Shown one piece after another: positions 9,042-17,023 of a stretch of 64,000 nt of DNA. Origin of the DNA: Actinocatenispora sp963815125 (GTDB taxonomy: Bacteria > Actinomycetota > Actinomycetes > Mycobacteriales > Micromonosporaceae); the NCBI GenBank assembly GCA_963815125.1, contig CAWFFM010000014.1, positions 186,001 through 250,000 of the forward strand. The letters run 5' to 3'. The translations under genes and the position numbers were made by a program. The notes beneath the pieces were generated by a model. It had not been told where the DNA came from and searched no databases. It saw only the letters and a list, made by a program, of their open reading frames with translations. Within the stretch, counting starts at the first letter, position 1; each line of letters starts with the position of its first letter.

Positions 9042-9878
9042 TCAGGACGCCCAGCGGTGACCGGTGAGCCGTTCGTACGCCTCGACGTAGCGGGCCCGGG
9101 TGGCTGCCACGATCTCGGCCGGGACCTCCGGACCGGGCGGGGTCCTGTCCCAGCCCGGTACGGCCGCCGCCCAGTCCCGCAGGAACTGCTTGTCCATCGA
9201 GCGCTGCGCTCGGCCCGGCTCCCATTGCCCGGCCTCCCAGAACCTGGACGAGTCGGAGGTGAGCACCTCATCGCCGAGCCGCAACTTGCCGTCGCTGTCG
9301 ATACCGAACTCCAGCTTGGTGTCCGCGATGATGATGCCGCGCTCCCGGGCGATGTCCGCGCCCCGCCGGTACACCTCCAACGTCAGCTCACGCAACCGGT
9401 CGGTGGTCTGCGCACCGAACTCCCGGCGTACGTCGTCGAGCGTGATGAACTCGTCGTGGCCCTCGGTGGCCTTGGTGGTCGGCGTGAAGATCGGTTCCGG
9501 CAGCCGGCTGCCCTCCACCAGTCCGGTCGGCAGCGTCACCCCGGACACCGAACCCTGCTTCTGGTATTCCCGCAGCCCCAGACCGGTCAGGTAGCCGCGC
9601 GCGATGCACTCCACGGTCAGCATCTTCAGCGGGCGGCAGCGTACCGCCCGGCCCGCCCACTCGGCCGGCACGTCGGTACCGAGCACATGGTTGGGTACCA
9701 CGTCGGACAGTTTGTCGAACCACCACAGGGAGAGCTGGGTGAGCAGCTTGCCCTTGTCCGGGATCGGGGTCGGCAGCACCACGTCGTACACCGACATCTT
9801 GTCGGTCGCGACGAGGATCAGGTCACCGTTGTCGTCCTCGTACAGGTCCCGGATCTTGCCGCTGTAGACGTGCTTCAC
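9042..9878 (-). CDS. purC: Phosphoribosylaminoimidazole-succinocarboxamide synthase
   Basis: 278 residues, normal for PurC. Catalyses ATP-dependent joining of aspartate to CAIR, giving SAICAR, in purine synthesis in the cytoplasm. Signatures: YSGKIRDLYE at the start, ATDKMSVYDVVLPTPIPDKG, VECIARGYLTGLGLREYQ, and ADTKLEFGID in the C-terminal half, which matches the second PurC signature. GTG start with GGGAG 8 bases upstream. It is transcribed towards the reductase gene and away from nothing obviously purine-related in this window. Confidence 0.97.
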   Translation of the reverse strand: MKHVYSGKIRDLYEDDNGDLILVATDKMSVYDVVLPTPIPDKGKLLTQLSLWWFDKLSDVVPNHVLGTDVPAEWAGRAVRCRPLKMLTVECIARGYLTGLGLREYQKQGSVSGVTLPTGLVEGSRLPEPIFTPTTKATEGHDEFITLDDVRREFGAQTTDRLRELTLEVYRRGADIARERGIIIADTKLEFGIDSDGKLRLGDEVLTSDSSRFWEAGQWEPGRAQRSMDKQFLRDWAAAVPGWDRTPPGPEVPAEIVAATRARYVEAYERLTGHRWAS

Positions 9879-10021
9879 GTTCTCGCTCCCGCTCAGGCCC
9901 TGGTGAGGGCACCGCCCTCAGCTACCGGGGCGAGTCTCCCACCTGCCCGTCGACTGCCGTACCGAGCGGTCCGACCCGGCCGACCACGTCACGTCGGGAG
10001 GGCGGCCGTCGGCCGGCGGGG

Positions 10022-11246
10022 TCAGATCCGGGCCGGCAACTGCCGGTCGGCGAAGGCGCAGAACCGGTCCCAGTCCGTGGCGGTGATGTCGTGGCCGCCG
10101 GGCCTGACGTGGTAGCCGACCCGGCCGGCCACCGGGTGGTCCACCGGCGGCATCCGGGTGACCGGCAGAGCGTCGGCGCCCAGCAGGCGGTACACCTCGC
10201 CGGCATGGCACGCGGCCAGGAACTCGCCGCGCGGGTCGGCCCACAGGTCCTGCTCGGCGCTGGCCACGTACAGCGGCCGGGGCGCGACCAACGCCAACAG
10301 TTCGTGCTGGTCGACCGGCAGCGCGTCCTCCCGGTCGGGGTAGCCGGCGAACGCCGGAGCGAACCAGTACGGGAACCGACCGGTGATCGCAGCCGACCGT
10401 CTCACCGAACCGCCGGCGGCTCAGTGCCGCACCGCCGCAGCCGGAGTTGTTGCTGACCGCGAGCGCGAACCGGTCGTCCTGCGCCGCCGCCCACAGCGCC
10501 GCCTTGCCCATCCGGGAGTGTCCGAGCACCGCGACCCGGCTCCCGTCCACCGCCGGGTCGGTCAGCAGGTAGTCCAGCGCACGGCTCAGACCCCAGGCCC
10601 AGACACCCAGCGCGCCCCATTCGTCCGCTGTCCGCTCCGCCGGGTCACCGCCGGTGCCGAACAGCGCGGGGACACCCTCCTGGTGGAGAGCCGGGTCCGG
10701 GTCGTCCGGGTACAGGTCACCGGCGTACGCGGTGACCAGCCCGTATCCGCGCGCCACCAGCCGGTCCACCGGCCACCGCCCGGACCGCGTACCCCGTCCG
10801 GTGGGGTCCGCCCGGTGCCCGCCGGACAGGCCCAGTTCCCTGGTGTCCGGTACCCATCCATCGGGTAACCGGATCGCCGGGTCCGGCCACACCGTGTGGT
10901 TGCCGTGGAAGTTCAGGCCACAGAACACCGGCGCCGGCCGTACCGCGTTCGGCAGGTAGAGCAGCAGGTCGAGCCGCACCCGGTCGGCGAAGTGGCAGCG
11001 CACCTGGCCGCGGGTGGCCGTGCCGTCCAGCGCGCCGGGGTCGCGGTCGAGTACCTGGTAGCTGACGGGCGGCAGACCGACCGGGGTACGTCCGTACACG
11101 TGGGCACCGAACAGGTCGAGCAGTTCCGGCCGGCGTACCTGCCACCAACCGGCGGGTGTGTCGACCCGGCGTCCGTCGGCGCACCGCAGCGGATCGGGCA
11201 GCTGGTAGTGCGGTACCTGGGACTCATCGGTGTTCACGTACGTCAT
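10022..11246 (-). pseudogene. CE15-like (glucuronoyl esterase-type) alpha/beta hydrolase, frameshifted
   Basis: Reads as one hydrolase of about 408 residues interrupted by one base. The first part (11246 to about 10395) has NFHGNHT, the nucleophile elbow GHSRMGKAALWAA and SNNSGCGGAALSRRRFGETV. Then the frame must shift near 10394, where one extra base in the stretch encoding ETV/AAITGRFPYWF separates it from the rest: AFAGYPDREDALPVDQHELLALVAPRPLYVASAEQD and the catalytic His region YHVRPGGHDITATDW. This order is that of carbohydrate esterase family 15. Either a recent pseudogene or a sequencing error; no other damage is seen. Confidence 0.75.
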
Positions 11247-11250
11247 CGTG

Positions 11251-11274
11251 CCTGCTCCCGGGCATGGGAGCAGG
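11251..11274 (-). promoter_or_regulatory. Hairpin covering the esterase ribosome binding site
   Basis: Perfect 9-bp inverted repeat CCTGCTCCC-gggcat-GGGAGCAGG. Read on the minus strand, the 3' arm contains GGGAG, the only Shine-Dalgarno candidate for the ATG at 11246, about 8 bases before it. If transcribed, the stem would bury the ribosome binding site; as DNA it could be an operator. Both are inference. Confidence 0.45.
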
Positions 11275-11331
11275 GTGGGAGCGGCCGGAAAGCGGGTGCG
11301 GCCCGGCCCGTGAGCGGGCGAGGATGACCGG

Positions 11332-11853
11332 ATGACATGGACTGCGCCGGTCACCGAACGCACCGAACCCGACGTCGACACCTCCTCCGAGCGCGCGCTC
11401 AGCCAGCAGTGGCTCGACTTCCACCGCGCGACCCTGCTGCAGAAATGCACCGGGCTGACCGCCGAGCAGCTGAAGACAGCGTCCGTGGAGCCGTCGAAGC
11501 TGACCCTGCTGGGCCTGGTACGGCACATGGCGGAGGTGGAACGCTGGTGGTTCCGGCGGGTCTTCTCCGGTCTGGAGGTCGGCGACCTGTACTGCACCGA
11601 GGAGTACGAGGACGGCGACTTCGACCTGCTCGACACCGCCGACGCCGAGGCCGACCTCGCCACGTTCCGGCAGGAATGCGAGCTGGCCGACAAGGCGGTG
11701 GCGGAGCGGGGCCTGGACGAGACCTGTACCAGCCCGCGCGGCAGGACCATGAACCTGCGCTGGATCTACACCCACATGATCGAGGAGTACGCGCGGCACA
11801 ACGGCCACGCCGACCTCATCCGCGAACGCATCGACGGCGCCACCGGCGACTGA
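11332..11853 (+). CDS. DinB-family (DUF664) protein
   Basis: 173 residues. Four-helix-bundle protein of the DinB/DUF664 group, which includes thiol-dependent enzymes such as mycothiol- and bacillithiol-S-transferases. The three metal-ligand histidines of the fold are recognisable: GLVRHMAEVERWWF, and near the C-terminus WIYTHMIEEYARHNGHADLIRE. Divergent from the esterase gene with an 85-bp shared upstream region. The particular substrate cannot be read from sequence. Confidence 0.88.
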   Translation: MTWTAPVTERTEPDVDTSSERALSQQWLDFHRATLLQKCTGLTAEQLKTASVEPSKLTLLGLVRHMAEVERWWFRRVFSGLEVGDLYCTEEYEDGDFDLLDTADAEADLATFRQECELADKAVAERGLDETCTSPRGRTMNLRWIYTHMIEEYARHNGHADLIRERIDGATGD

Positions 11854-11861
11854 AAGCGCCC

Positions 11862-12085
11862 TCACATCCGCAAGTTCCGCGGGTCGACGGCCGGTGAGTC
11901 CGACGACGCCATAAGGGACGCCTGGCTCTCCTGGTGGCGCTGGAGGACATCGGCGCCGACCGAGCGGCTCGCGTTCGTGCTGCACGACATGTTCGCCGTA
12001 CCGACGAGAACGCCCCGCTGATCGAACGCACACGCCACGACCAGCGCTGCAACCTGCTCAGCGTGGGTTCGCGGCAGCCTCACCG
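11862..12085 (+). pseudogene. Remnant of an ECF sigma-70 gene
   Basis: Short scraps of an ECF sigma factor remain in two plus-strand frames: GESDDAIRDAWLSWWR matches the end of region 2.1/2.2 (DDAVQEAWL in intact relatives), followed after an apparent internal deletion by APTERLAFVLHDMFAVP from region 4, and after a one-base shift by TDENAPLIERT and LLSVGSRQ from the helix-turn-helix end. There is no usable start and the sigma2-sigma4 middle is missing, so this is a degraded gene about 220 bp long, sitting between the DinB gene and the XRE operon. Confidence 0.6.
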
Positions 12086-12137
12086 GATCACAGCACTGGG
12101 TTGTGCTGCTTTCGCTGGCGCTGCGTACGGCACACAG

Positions 12138-12170
12138 CTAGACTGAATCAAATAGATCGATCATGATTCA
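12138..12170 (+). promoter_or_regulatory. Promoter and operator of the XRE/ImmA/PIN operon
   Basis: AT-rich island upstream of the XRE gene. A TAGACT hexamer at 12138-12143 could be a -10 box. It runs into an inverted repeat TGAATCA (12144-12150) / TGATTCA (12164-12170) with GATCGATC between the arms. The location suits autoregulation by the XRE protein encoded at 12193. Confidence 0.5.
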
Positions 12171-12192
12171 AGGATTTCCGGGGGTCGCGAGG

Positions 12193-12528
12193 ATGACAGC
12201 GGATACAGGGCCACTCGTCGAGCGTGCCCGGCTGGCGGCGGGCCTCAGCCAGCGCGCCCTTGCAGACGCCACCGGGATCTCGCAGTCCACCTTGTCGCGG
12301 ATCATCTCTGGGGACAGAACGGCCAAGATACCGGAGTTGGTGATGATCGCCTGGGCAACCGGCCATACGCTCGCTCAACTCACCCAGGTCGGTACCGTGG
12401 CCGACCGGGTGCAGTGTGTCGCTCGCGCCACCAACGACTCCGGCATGGACCGCATGCGTGAGGCGCTGCTGCACTTCCTGGAACTGGACAGTTACCTGGA
12501 CGACCAGACCATCCCTGCCACGGTCTGA
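12193..12528 (+). CDS. XRE-family HTH regulator (possible antitoxin)
   Basis: 111 residues. A single Cro/CI helix-turn-helix occupies the N-terminal half: ERARLAAGLSQRALADATGISQSTLSRIISGDRTAKIPELVMIAWATG. The C-terminal part is short and helical. ATG 12193 is preferred because GGGGG lies 8 bases before it; ATG 12163 would lie on the operator arm. It is followed 13 bp later by the ImmA/IrrE-type peptidase gene, an arrangement in which the HTH protein is typically the repressor and the peptidase its antirepressor. Confidence 0.88.
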   Translation: MTADTGPLVERARLAAGLSQRALADATGISQSTLSRIISGDRTAKIPELVMIAWATGHTLAQLTQVGTVADRVQCVARATNDSGMDRMREALLHFLELDSYLDDQTIPATV

Positions 12529-12541
12529 GAGGGCCGAAGAC

Positions 12542-13390
12542 TTGAACGCTGAGGCTGAAGGGCGCAACGCCGCCAGGGGGTTCCGCAAGGACCATCGTCT
12601 TGGCGTGCAGCCACTCGGCGACCTGGTGGCGGTAATCGAGCAGGCGACCGGAATCGACGTGGCGATACTCCAGGTCGGCCCCGACGAACACGGATTGACG
12701 ATGCGCGACCCGACGCGCCACGCCGTGTTCATCGGCGTCGCGAGTACACCGCACCCGATGCGACAACGCAGCACACTCGCTCATGAACTTGGCCATGTGC
12801 TGTTCGAGGACTGGACGGACGATCGGGCGGGAAGCTGGAGCGACAGGAGCCCCACCGAGGTTCGGGCCGATGCCTTCGCTCGGCACCTGCTCGTACCGGC
12901 AGAGGGCTTGCGCGAGTTCCTTGAGAACCGAGTGCCCGTCACCCAGTCCACCCTTTCTGAGGTGGTTCAGCGATTCCTGGTGTCACCCCAGGTCGCGACA
13001 ATCGCACTGCATCAGTCCAGCTACATCGATGGCGACACGAAACAGGAGTGGATGGCACTCACCGCGCCGAAACTGGCAGCCCGGTTCGGATGGAGTGATC
13101 AGTACGGTGCGTTGCAGGCTGACTCCGTTCGGCGGAGAGCGCCGCAACGCCTGCTCGCACGCGCGATCAAGGGCTACATGGAGGGGGCGCTGTCCGCACA
13201 GGCCATCGCCACCTTGCGCGGTATCACGCTGGATGCTGCCGAAGCAGACCTGCGCGAGGCAGGTGTTGCACCAGCCCAGCAGCCGATCGCGTGGAGCGAC
13301 CCCGCCGAACTGCCTGAGGTGCACGTGGACCTAGCCGCGATGGATGCGGACCTCAATGTGCCAGACGATGATGGTGAGCGTTCGACATGA
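12542..13390 (+). CDS. ImmA/IrrE-family metallopeptidase
   Basis: 282 residues. Zinc peptidase signature HELGH at residues 81-85 within RSTLAHELGHVLFEDW, and the downstream acidic/aliphatic block TEVRADAFARHLLVP that supplies the third ligand region in this family. ImmA of ICEBs1 cleaves the ImmR repressor and IrrE/PprI cleaves DdrO; the preceding XRE protein is the natural target here. The C-terminal 130 residues (after LVSPQVATIALHQ) are helical. TTG 12542 is taken as start because GAGAGGG sits 8 bases upstream and no better codon is near. The stop overlaps the next ATG (ATGA). Confidence 0.9.
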   Translation: MNAEAEGRNAARGFRKDHRLGVQPLGDLVAVIEQATGIDVAILQVGPDEHGLTMRDPTRHAVFIGVASTPHPMRQRSTLAHELGHVLFEDWTDDRAGSWSDRSPTEVRADAFARHLLVPAEGLREFLENRVPVTQSTLSEVVQRFLVSPQVATIALHQSSYIDGDTKQEWMALTAPKLAARFGWSDQYGALQADSVRRRAPQRLLARAIKGYMEGALSAQAIATLRGITLDAAEADLREAGVAPAQQPIAWSDPAELPEVHVDLAAMDADLNVPDDDGERST

Positions 13391-13923
13391 GCCACCGGCC
13401 AATCATCGACGCCGGCCCCGCGCTGAATTTCTTCTCGATCAACAAGGAGCGTCTCCTCATCGAGGTCCTGGGGCTGGTCTGGCGAAGGCTGACACCCAAG
13501 TGGATGCAGATCCTCTCCGACGACCAGACACCTCAACTCGCCACCGTCGTCCACCGAATCACCAGGCAACCCATGGAACAACGACTGCGGCAGCCGCGAG
13601 ACCTGGGCGAGACCATGGTCATCGCACACGCGGTCGTCGCCGCAGAATCAGGCGAGACGGTGACCATCCTCATCGACGACGGCCCCGGCGCCAGAATCGC
13701 GACCTCAGAGATCAGACGGCTCCAGCGCCTCGATGCCAGCGGTTGCTCTGTCGGGTCGATCAGGCTGGTGAGCACATTGACGGTCCTGGAACGGGCCGTC
13801 GGCGGACGACACATCCCAGACAGGCTCACTATGAGCACCATCTACACCCGGTTACGTGGCCTTGATGATGGCCTTCCACCGATCCAGAAGACCAACCTGT
13901 TGACGTCTGCACGCTGGTTCTGA
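13387..13923 (+). CDS. PIN-like domain protein (possible toxin)
   Basis: 178 residues. Begins with RPIIDAGPALNFFSINKERLL, where the Asp follows the first beta strand as in PIN nucleases; a middle block LGETMVIAHAVVAAESGETVTILIDDGPGARIA gives the conserved Glu and the LIDD acidic pair. Four acidic positions needed for a Mg-dependent RNase are thus plausible. Its start overlaps the peptidase stop, so the two are translationally coupled. With the XRE and ImmA genes it makes a three-gene cassette whose toxin would be this protein; that function is inference. Confidence 0.7.
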   Translation: MSHRPIIDAGPALNFFSINKERLLIEVLGLVWRRLTPKWMQILSDDQTPQLATVVHRITRQPMEQRLRQPRDLGETMVIAHAVVAAESGETVTILIDDGPGARIATSEIRRLQRLDASGCSVGSIRLVSTLTVLERAVGGRHIPDRLTMSTIYTRLRGLDDGLPPIQKTNLLTSARWF

Positions 13924-13989
13924 GTTCAAGGACATCACGTGCCGGGACGACGGTGTGCGTACACGTTCGCGGTGGGGCAGGCGCTCCGG

Positions 13990-14688
13990 TCAACTCGGCG
14001 GGTTGTCGGTACGCGGGGCCGGCCGGCCAGGTGTCGCGGGGTACGGCAGTGCCATGGCCGGGGCGGCCGGCGGACGTGGCCGGGACGTGCGCTGCACCAG
14101 CATGGCGATGCCGGTCGCTGCGGTGACGACCAGGGCGATCAGGGCCACCGGCACGTCGATCAGGAACGCCAACCGGAAATCCAGCCCCATCGTCACGAAG
14201 CTGCTCACGACGGGTCCGAGCAGGAGAGCGACACCGGCCGCAATGCCCAGTACCAGTCGGGCCTGGGAACGCCCGCTGCCCAGTTGCCCGGACACGGCGA
14301 AGGCGACGCCGACCACCGCTCCGGCACCCAGGCCGGCGAGGACCCGTCCTACCGCCAGCACCGCCGTATCCGGGGCGAACGCGATCAGCAGGGTTCCGAT
14401 GATCATGAGCACCAGCGCCGGGACTCCGGTCGCGGTGGGCGCCCGGCGGCCGAGCAGGTAACCGGGCACGATCATGGCCGCCAGCGCAACCGCGTACGAC
14501 GCGTACACGGTGGCCAGCATGCTCGCGGCGGAGACGTGGAGAGCACGCTCGATGCTGCCGCCCAGCGCGCCGATGGGTGCGGTGAGCAGGCCAGCGGCGA
14601 GCAGTGCGCCCAGCGCCGGGCCGATGAGCGACCAGAGCGGGCGGACCGCAGACGGTCCAGCCGGCGCGGGGTTTCCGGGAGGAATCAC
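13990..14688 (-). CDS. Half-size MFS-like membrane protein
   Basis: 232 residues with about six membrane helices (for example LIGPALGALLAAGLLTAPIGAL, VALAAMIVPGYLLG, VLAVGRVLAGLGAGAVVGVAFAVSG, FLIDVPVALIALVVTAATGIAML). GYLLGRRAP in loop 2-3 fits motif A of the major facilitator superfamily, and GRVLAGLGAGA fits helix 4. The second half of a normal 12-helix transporter is absent; the tail is Pro/Arg-rich. It may be a truncated transporter or a native half-size protein. GTG start with a weak ribosome binding site. Confidence 0.6.
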   Translation of the reverse strand: MIPPGNPAPAGPSAVRPLWSLIGPALGALLAAGLLTAPIGALGGSIERALHVSAASMLATVYASYAVALAAMIVPGYLLGRRAPTATGVPALVLMIIGTLLIAFAPDTAVLAVGRVLAGLGAGAVVGVAFAVSGQLGSGRSQARLVLGIAAGVALLLGPVVSSFVTMGLDFRLAFLIDVPVALIALVVTAATGIAMLVQRTSRPRPPAAPAMALPYPATPGRPAPRTDNPPS

Positions 14689-14831
14689 CCGGCGAGTGTA
14701 AAGGGGACGCAGCCTCCGGCACAGATGCTCCGAGCGTCACTACATCCCGCGATAGCACTTGTACGATAAGTGAGTCTTGCCACATGTGCGGTCTTCGTCG
14801 CGAGGCGCGCGTACGACACCAGGGGGAGACG

Positions 14832-15551
14832 ATGAGTCGGACACGCACTTCTCCGGCAACCGTGTGGACCGCCCTCGCCGGCGCGATCGCCCTCGGCGCG
14901 GCATTGCTGTCGCCGCACGGCACCGGACCGCGGGCCGAAGCTGGGCCCGCGCTCAGGACGGTCGCGGCGCAGCGGCACGGCCCGGTGACGCCACGACCGC
15001 CTCAGCTCCCCCGCGATTTCCGCGGCAAGGGCAGGTACATCGTCCGGGATCTCGGCATCACCGTCCCGTTCAGCTGGCAGGGGGTGGGCGGCGACAGCCA
15101 GATGATCGCGGGAGGCCCGCAGTACCCCATCTGGTTCACGAACCTGATCTACCACGGCACGCTGTACACCCTGACCTACAAGTGGCCCAACCTGACCGAT
15201 CATTCGTGCTCGAAGATCCCGGGATTCGGTCTGGCCCAGTTGAACCAGGCGCTCCAGGACTCCCGGTTCGTCGGGCCGGAGATCCTGGAACAGCGCTCAC
15301 CGCGGCGCGTCAACCACTGGCGGGTCGGCCTCGTCCTGCCGAAGCTGCCGCCAGGGAAATATCCTCGGCTCCCGATCGCGCTCGGCGACATCTACGTCGA
15401 CCAGCACGACCGCGGCACGTTCTGGCAGGTCCTGCAGTTCGGTCTGCAGAACCTCTACGACCCGGAGCTGGACGAGTGGCTGGTGATGAGCACGTTCGAG
15501 CGCCGCCCCGGAAGGGTCGGCCTCCCCGCCCAGTGCCAGCCGCTCCCATGA
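14832..15551 (+). CDS. Secreted hypothetical protein
   Basis: 239 residues. An N-terminal signal peptide is visible: basic MSRTRTS, hydrophobic TVWTALAGAIALGAALL, then a probable cleavage region around AEAGPALRTVAAQ. The mature part is rich in aromatic residues (FSWQGVGG, YPIWFTNLIYHGTLYTLTYKWPNL, GTFWQVLQFGLQNLYDPELDEW) and has two cysteines. No catalytic motif is recognised. Strong AGGGGGA ribosome binding site before ATG 14832. Converges on the next secreted-protein gene but the two are not similar. Confidence 0.75.
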   Translation: MSRTRTSPATVWTALAGAIALGAALLSPHGTGPRAEAGPALRTVAAQRHGPVTPRPPQLPRDFRGKGRYIVRDLGITVPFSWQGVGGDSQMIAGGPQYPIWFTNLIYHGTLYTLTYKWPNLTDHSCSKIPGFGLAQLNQALQDSRFVGPEILEQRSPRRVNHWRVGLVLPKLPPGKYPRLPIALGDIYVDQHDRGTFWQVLQFGLQNLYDPELDEWLVMSTFERRPGRVGLPAQCQPLP

Positions 15552-15623
15552 TCCTGTGCGCGGGATCATGAGGGCGGCGGCAATGAGCAGTCCGCCGAAA
15601 CCGGCGAATGGGCCGACGCAGAA

Positions 15624-16643
15624 TTACGCGGCGGTATAGCCGTTGAAATAGTGCACGCCGTCGTGGGCGGTGTCGCTCGATGACGTCTTCCGGTTGGTGC
15701 CGAACCACAGGTGGCCGTCGGGGCCGATCCCGACGCTCTCTATCTCGAAAAGCGTGGGATAGGCGCTGGAGGTGATCCGGAAGGAGAGGTCACTGGCCGC
15801 GTTGATCGTACCGGAGGCGGTAGATACGTTTCGATAGACGAGAACGATGCTGACATTCTCGTACGTCATCGGAAAGTACACGGTGTCGCTGTGATAGCCG
15901 AACCCTTGATTCGCGTACGAGGTGATGTTGGGTACGGTCGCGCCATTGACCTGAGCGTGCTCGACATCCAGGTTGAATCCCGAGCTCAGATTGATGGTCC
16001 CGCTGGTCGCCGTCAGCGGCAGTGAACCCCGGTAGAAGGTTCGGCCGCTCTTGAGCAGGAAGTTGAGGGTGCTCGACGTCTTGCTGGTGATCTTCACACC
16101 GGACATGGATACGTTCGCACCGTTGTAACTGATCGTGTAGCTGCCCACCTTGTAGTAGGTGGTGCCCACGTACTTGAGCTTCACCAAGCTGGTACTGCCG
16201 GCCTTCATCGTGACGACGAACATGTAGTAGTTGCCGTCGTTGGAGCTCAGCACGACGTCGTTGGCATGGCCCAGATAGGTCGCGTAGGTCGTTGAATTGT
16301 CACCGTTCGCCATGAGCGTGGTCGTGCCGTCGCTCATCCTGGTGCGGTAGATGACTGCCTTGGTCTCGTCGCTGTTGATCTTCACCGAGTAGGTGTAGCT
16401 GGAGCCGACGGCATACCCTTCCGCCGCGTAACAACTGTTCGCGTTGCCGAGCGTCGCGACGGTGGTGTAGGTGTTGAAGTAACCCGTGCTGGCCGCGGGC
16501 TGTACGACCGACGTGTTTCTGCTTGCCGTCGTCGGGCCGGGGTTGCCGTGGGCGGCCTCAGCTGAGCCCGTGCCCGCATAGCCGACTGCGACCAGTGTCA
16601 GGGCCGCGACAGCCGCGCCACCTGCCCATCTGAGCATTCCCAT
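15624..16643 (-). CDS. Secreted Ser/Thr/Tyr-rich beta protein, possibly helveticin J-like
   Basis: 339 residues. Signal peptide MGMLRWAGGAAVAALTLVAVGYAGTGSAEAA, start supported by GGAGG 7 bases upstream. The mature protein is rich in Thr, Ser, Tyr and Asn and alternates like a beta-propeller, with repeated blocks such as YLGHANDVVLSSNDGNYYMFVV, YANQGFGYHSDTVYFPMTYENVSIVLVYRNV and SVGIGPDGHLWFGTN. This layout recalls helveticin J-type bacteriocins, but I cannot confirm it without a profile search. Codon use is visibly more A/T-rich than its neighbours, hinting at transfer. Monocistronic. Confidence 0.7.
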   Translation of the reverse strand: MGMLRWAGGAAVAALTLVAVGYAGTGSAEAAHGNPGPTTASRNTSVVQPAASTGYFNTYTTVATLGNANSCYAAEGYAVGSSYTYSVKINSDETKAVIYRTRMSDGTTTLMANGDNSTTYATYLGHANDVVLSSNDGNYYMFVVTMKAGSTSLVKLKYVGTTYYKVGSYTISYNGANVSMSGVKITSKTSSTLNFLLKSGRTFYRGSLPLTATSGTINLSSGFNLDVEHAQVNGATVPNITSYANQGFGYHSDTVYFPMTYENVSIVLVYRNVSTASGTINAASDLSFRITSSAYPTLFEIESVGIGPDGHLWFGTNRKTSSSDTAHDGVHYFNGYTAA

Positions 16644-16796
16644 GTTGTGTCCTCCCTGCCTGTTCCTGCCGGCGGTCATCCTACCTTGGCGTCGCCTTTT
16701 GTCCGGGGCGAGAATCGACCCGGAATCAGCAGGTCATCAGTAGGACGACCGGTAAACGGGAGGTTCGGGGAGCGGTTAACATTCGCCCGGAACGAT

Positions 16797-16833
16797 CAAC
16801 GCCCTGTCAGCATTCTCGCTGATCAGGGCGTTG
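16797..16833 (-). terminator. Terminator after tRNA-Ala
   Basis: 15-bp stem with one bulged base: CAACGCCCTGTCAGC / GCTGATCAGGGCGTTG around a six-base loop ATTCTC, starting 15 bp beyond the tRNA 3' end. A rho-independent terminator lacking a strong U-tract. Confidence 0.65.
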
Positions 16834-16847
16834 ACTTGCCGACGTGT

Positions 16848-16924
16848 TGGTGGAGCTGAGGGGATTTGAACCCCTGACCCCCTCGATGCGAACGAGGTGC
16901 GCTACCGGTCTGCGCCACAGCCCC
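16848..16924 (-). tRNA. tRNA-Ala(CGC)
   Basis: 77-nt cloverleaf on the minus strand with encoded CCA. Acceptor GGGGCTG pairs with CAGCTCC, anticodon stem CCTCG/CGAGG encloses loop TTCGCAT giving anticodon CGC (codon GCG), and the T arm carries GGTTCAAATCC. Followed by a terminator-like hairpin. Confidence 0.97.
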
Positions 16925-17023
16925 AAGCCTTGCGGCGCTCAGACTAACAGGTGGCCCGTACGGGCCGCGAACCGATACCGGCGTTACCGGTCGCACCGCC
17001 ACCGGCACGGAGAACCACACGCC

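Noticed and set aside
11862..12083. Minus-strand frame of 73 codons over the sigma remnant
   Set aside because: The plus strand shows recognisable ECF sigma pieces; the minus frame has no match and no ribosome binding site.
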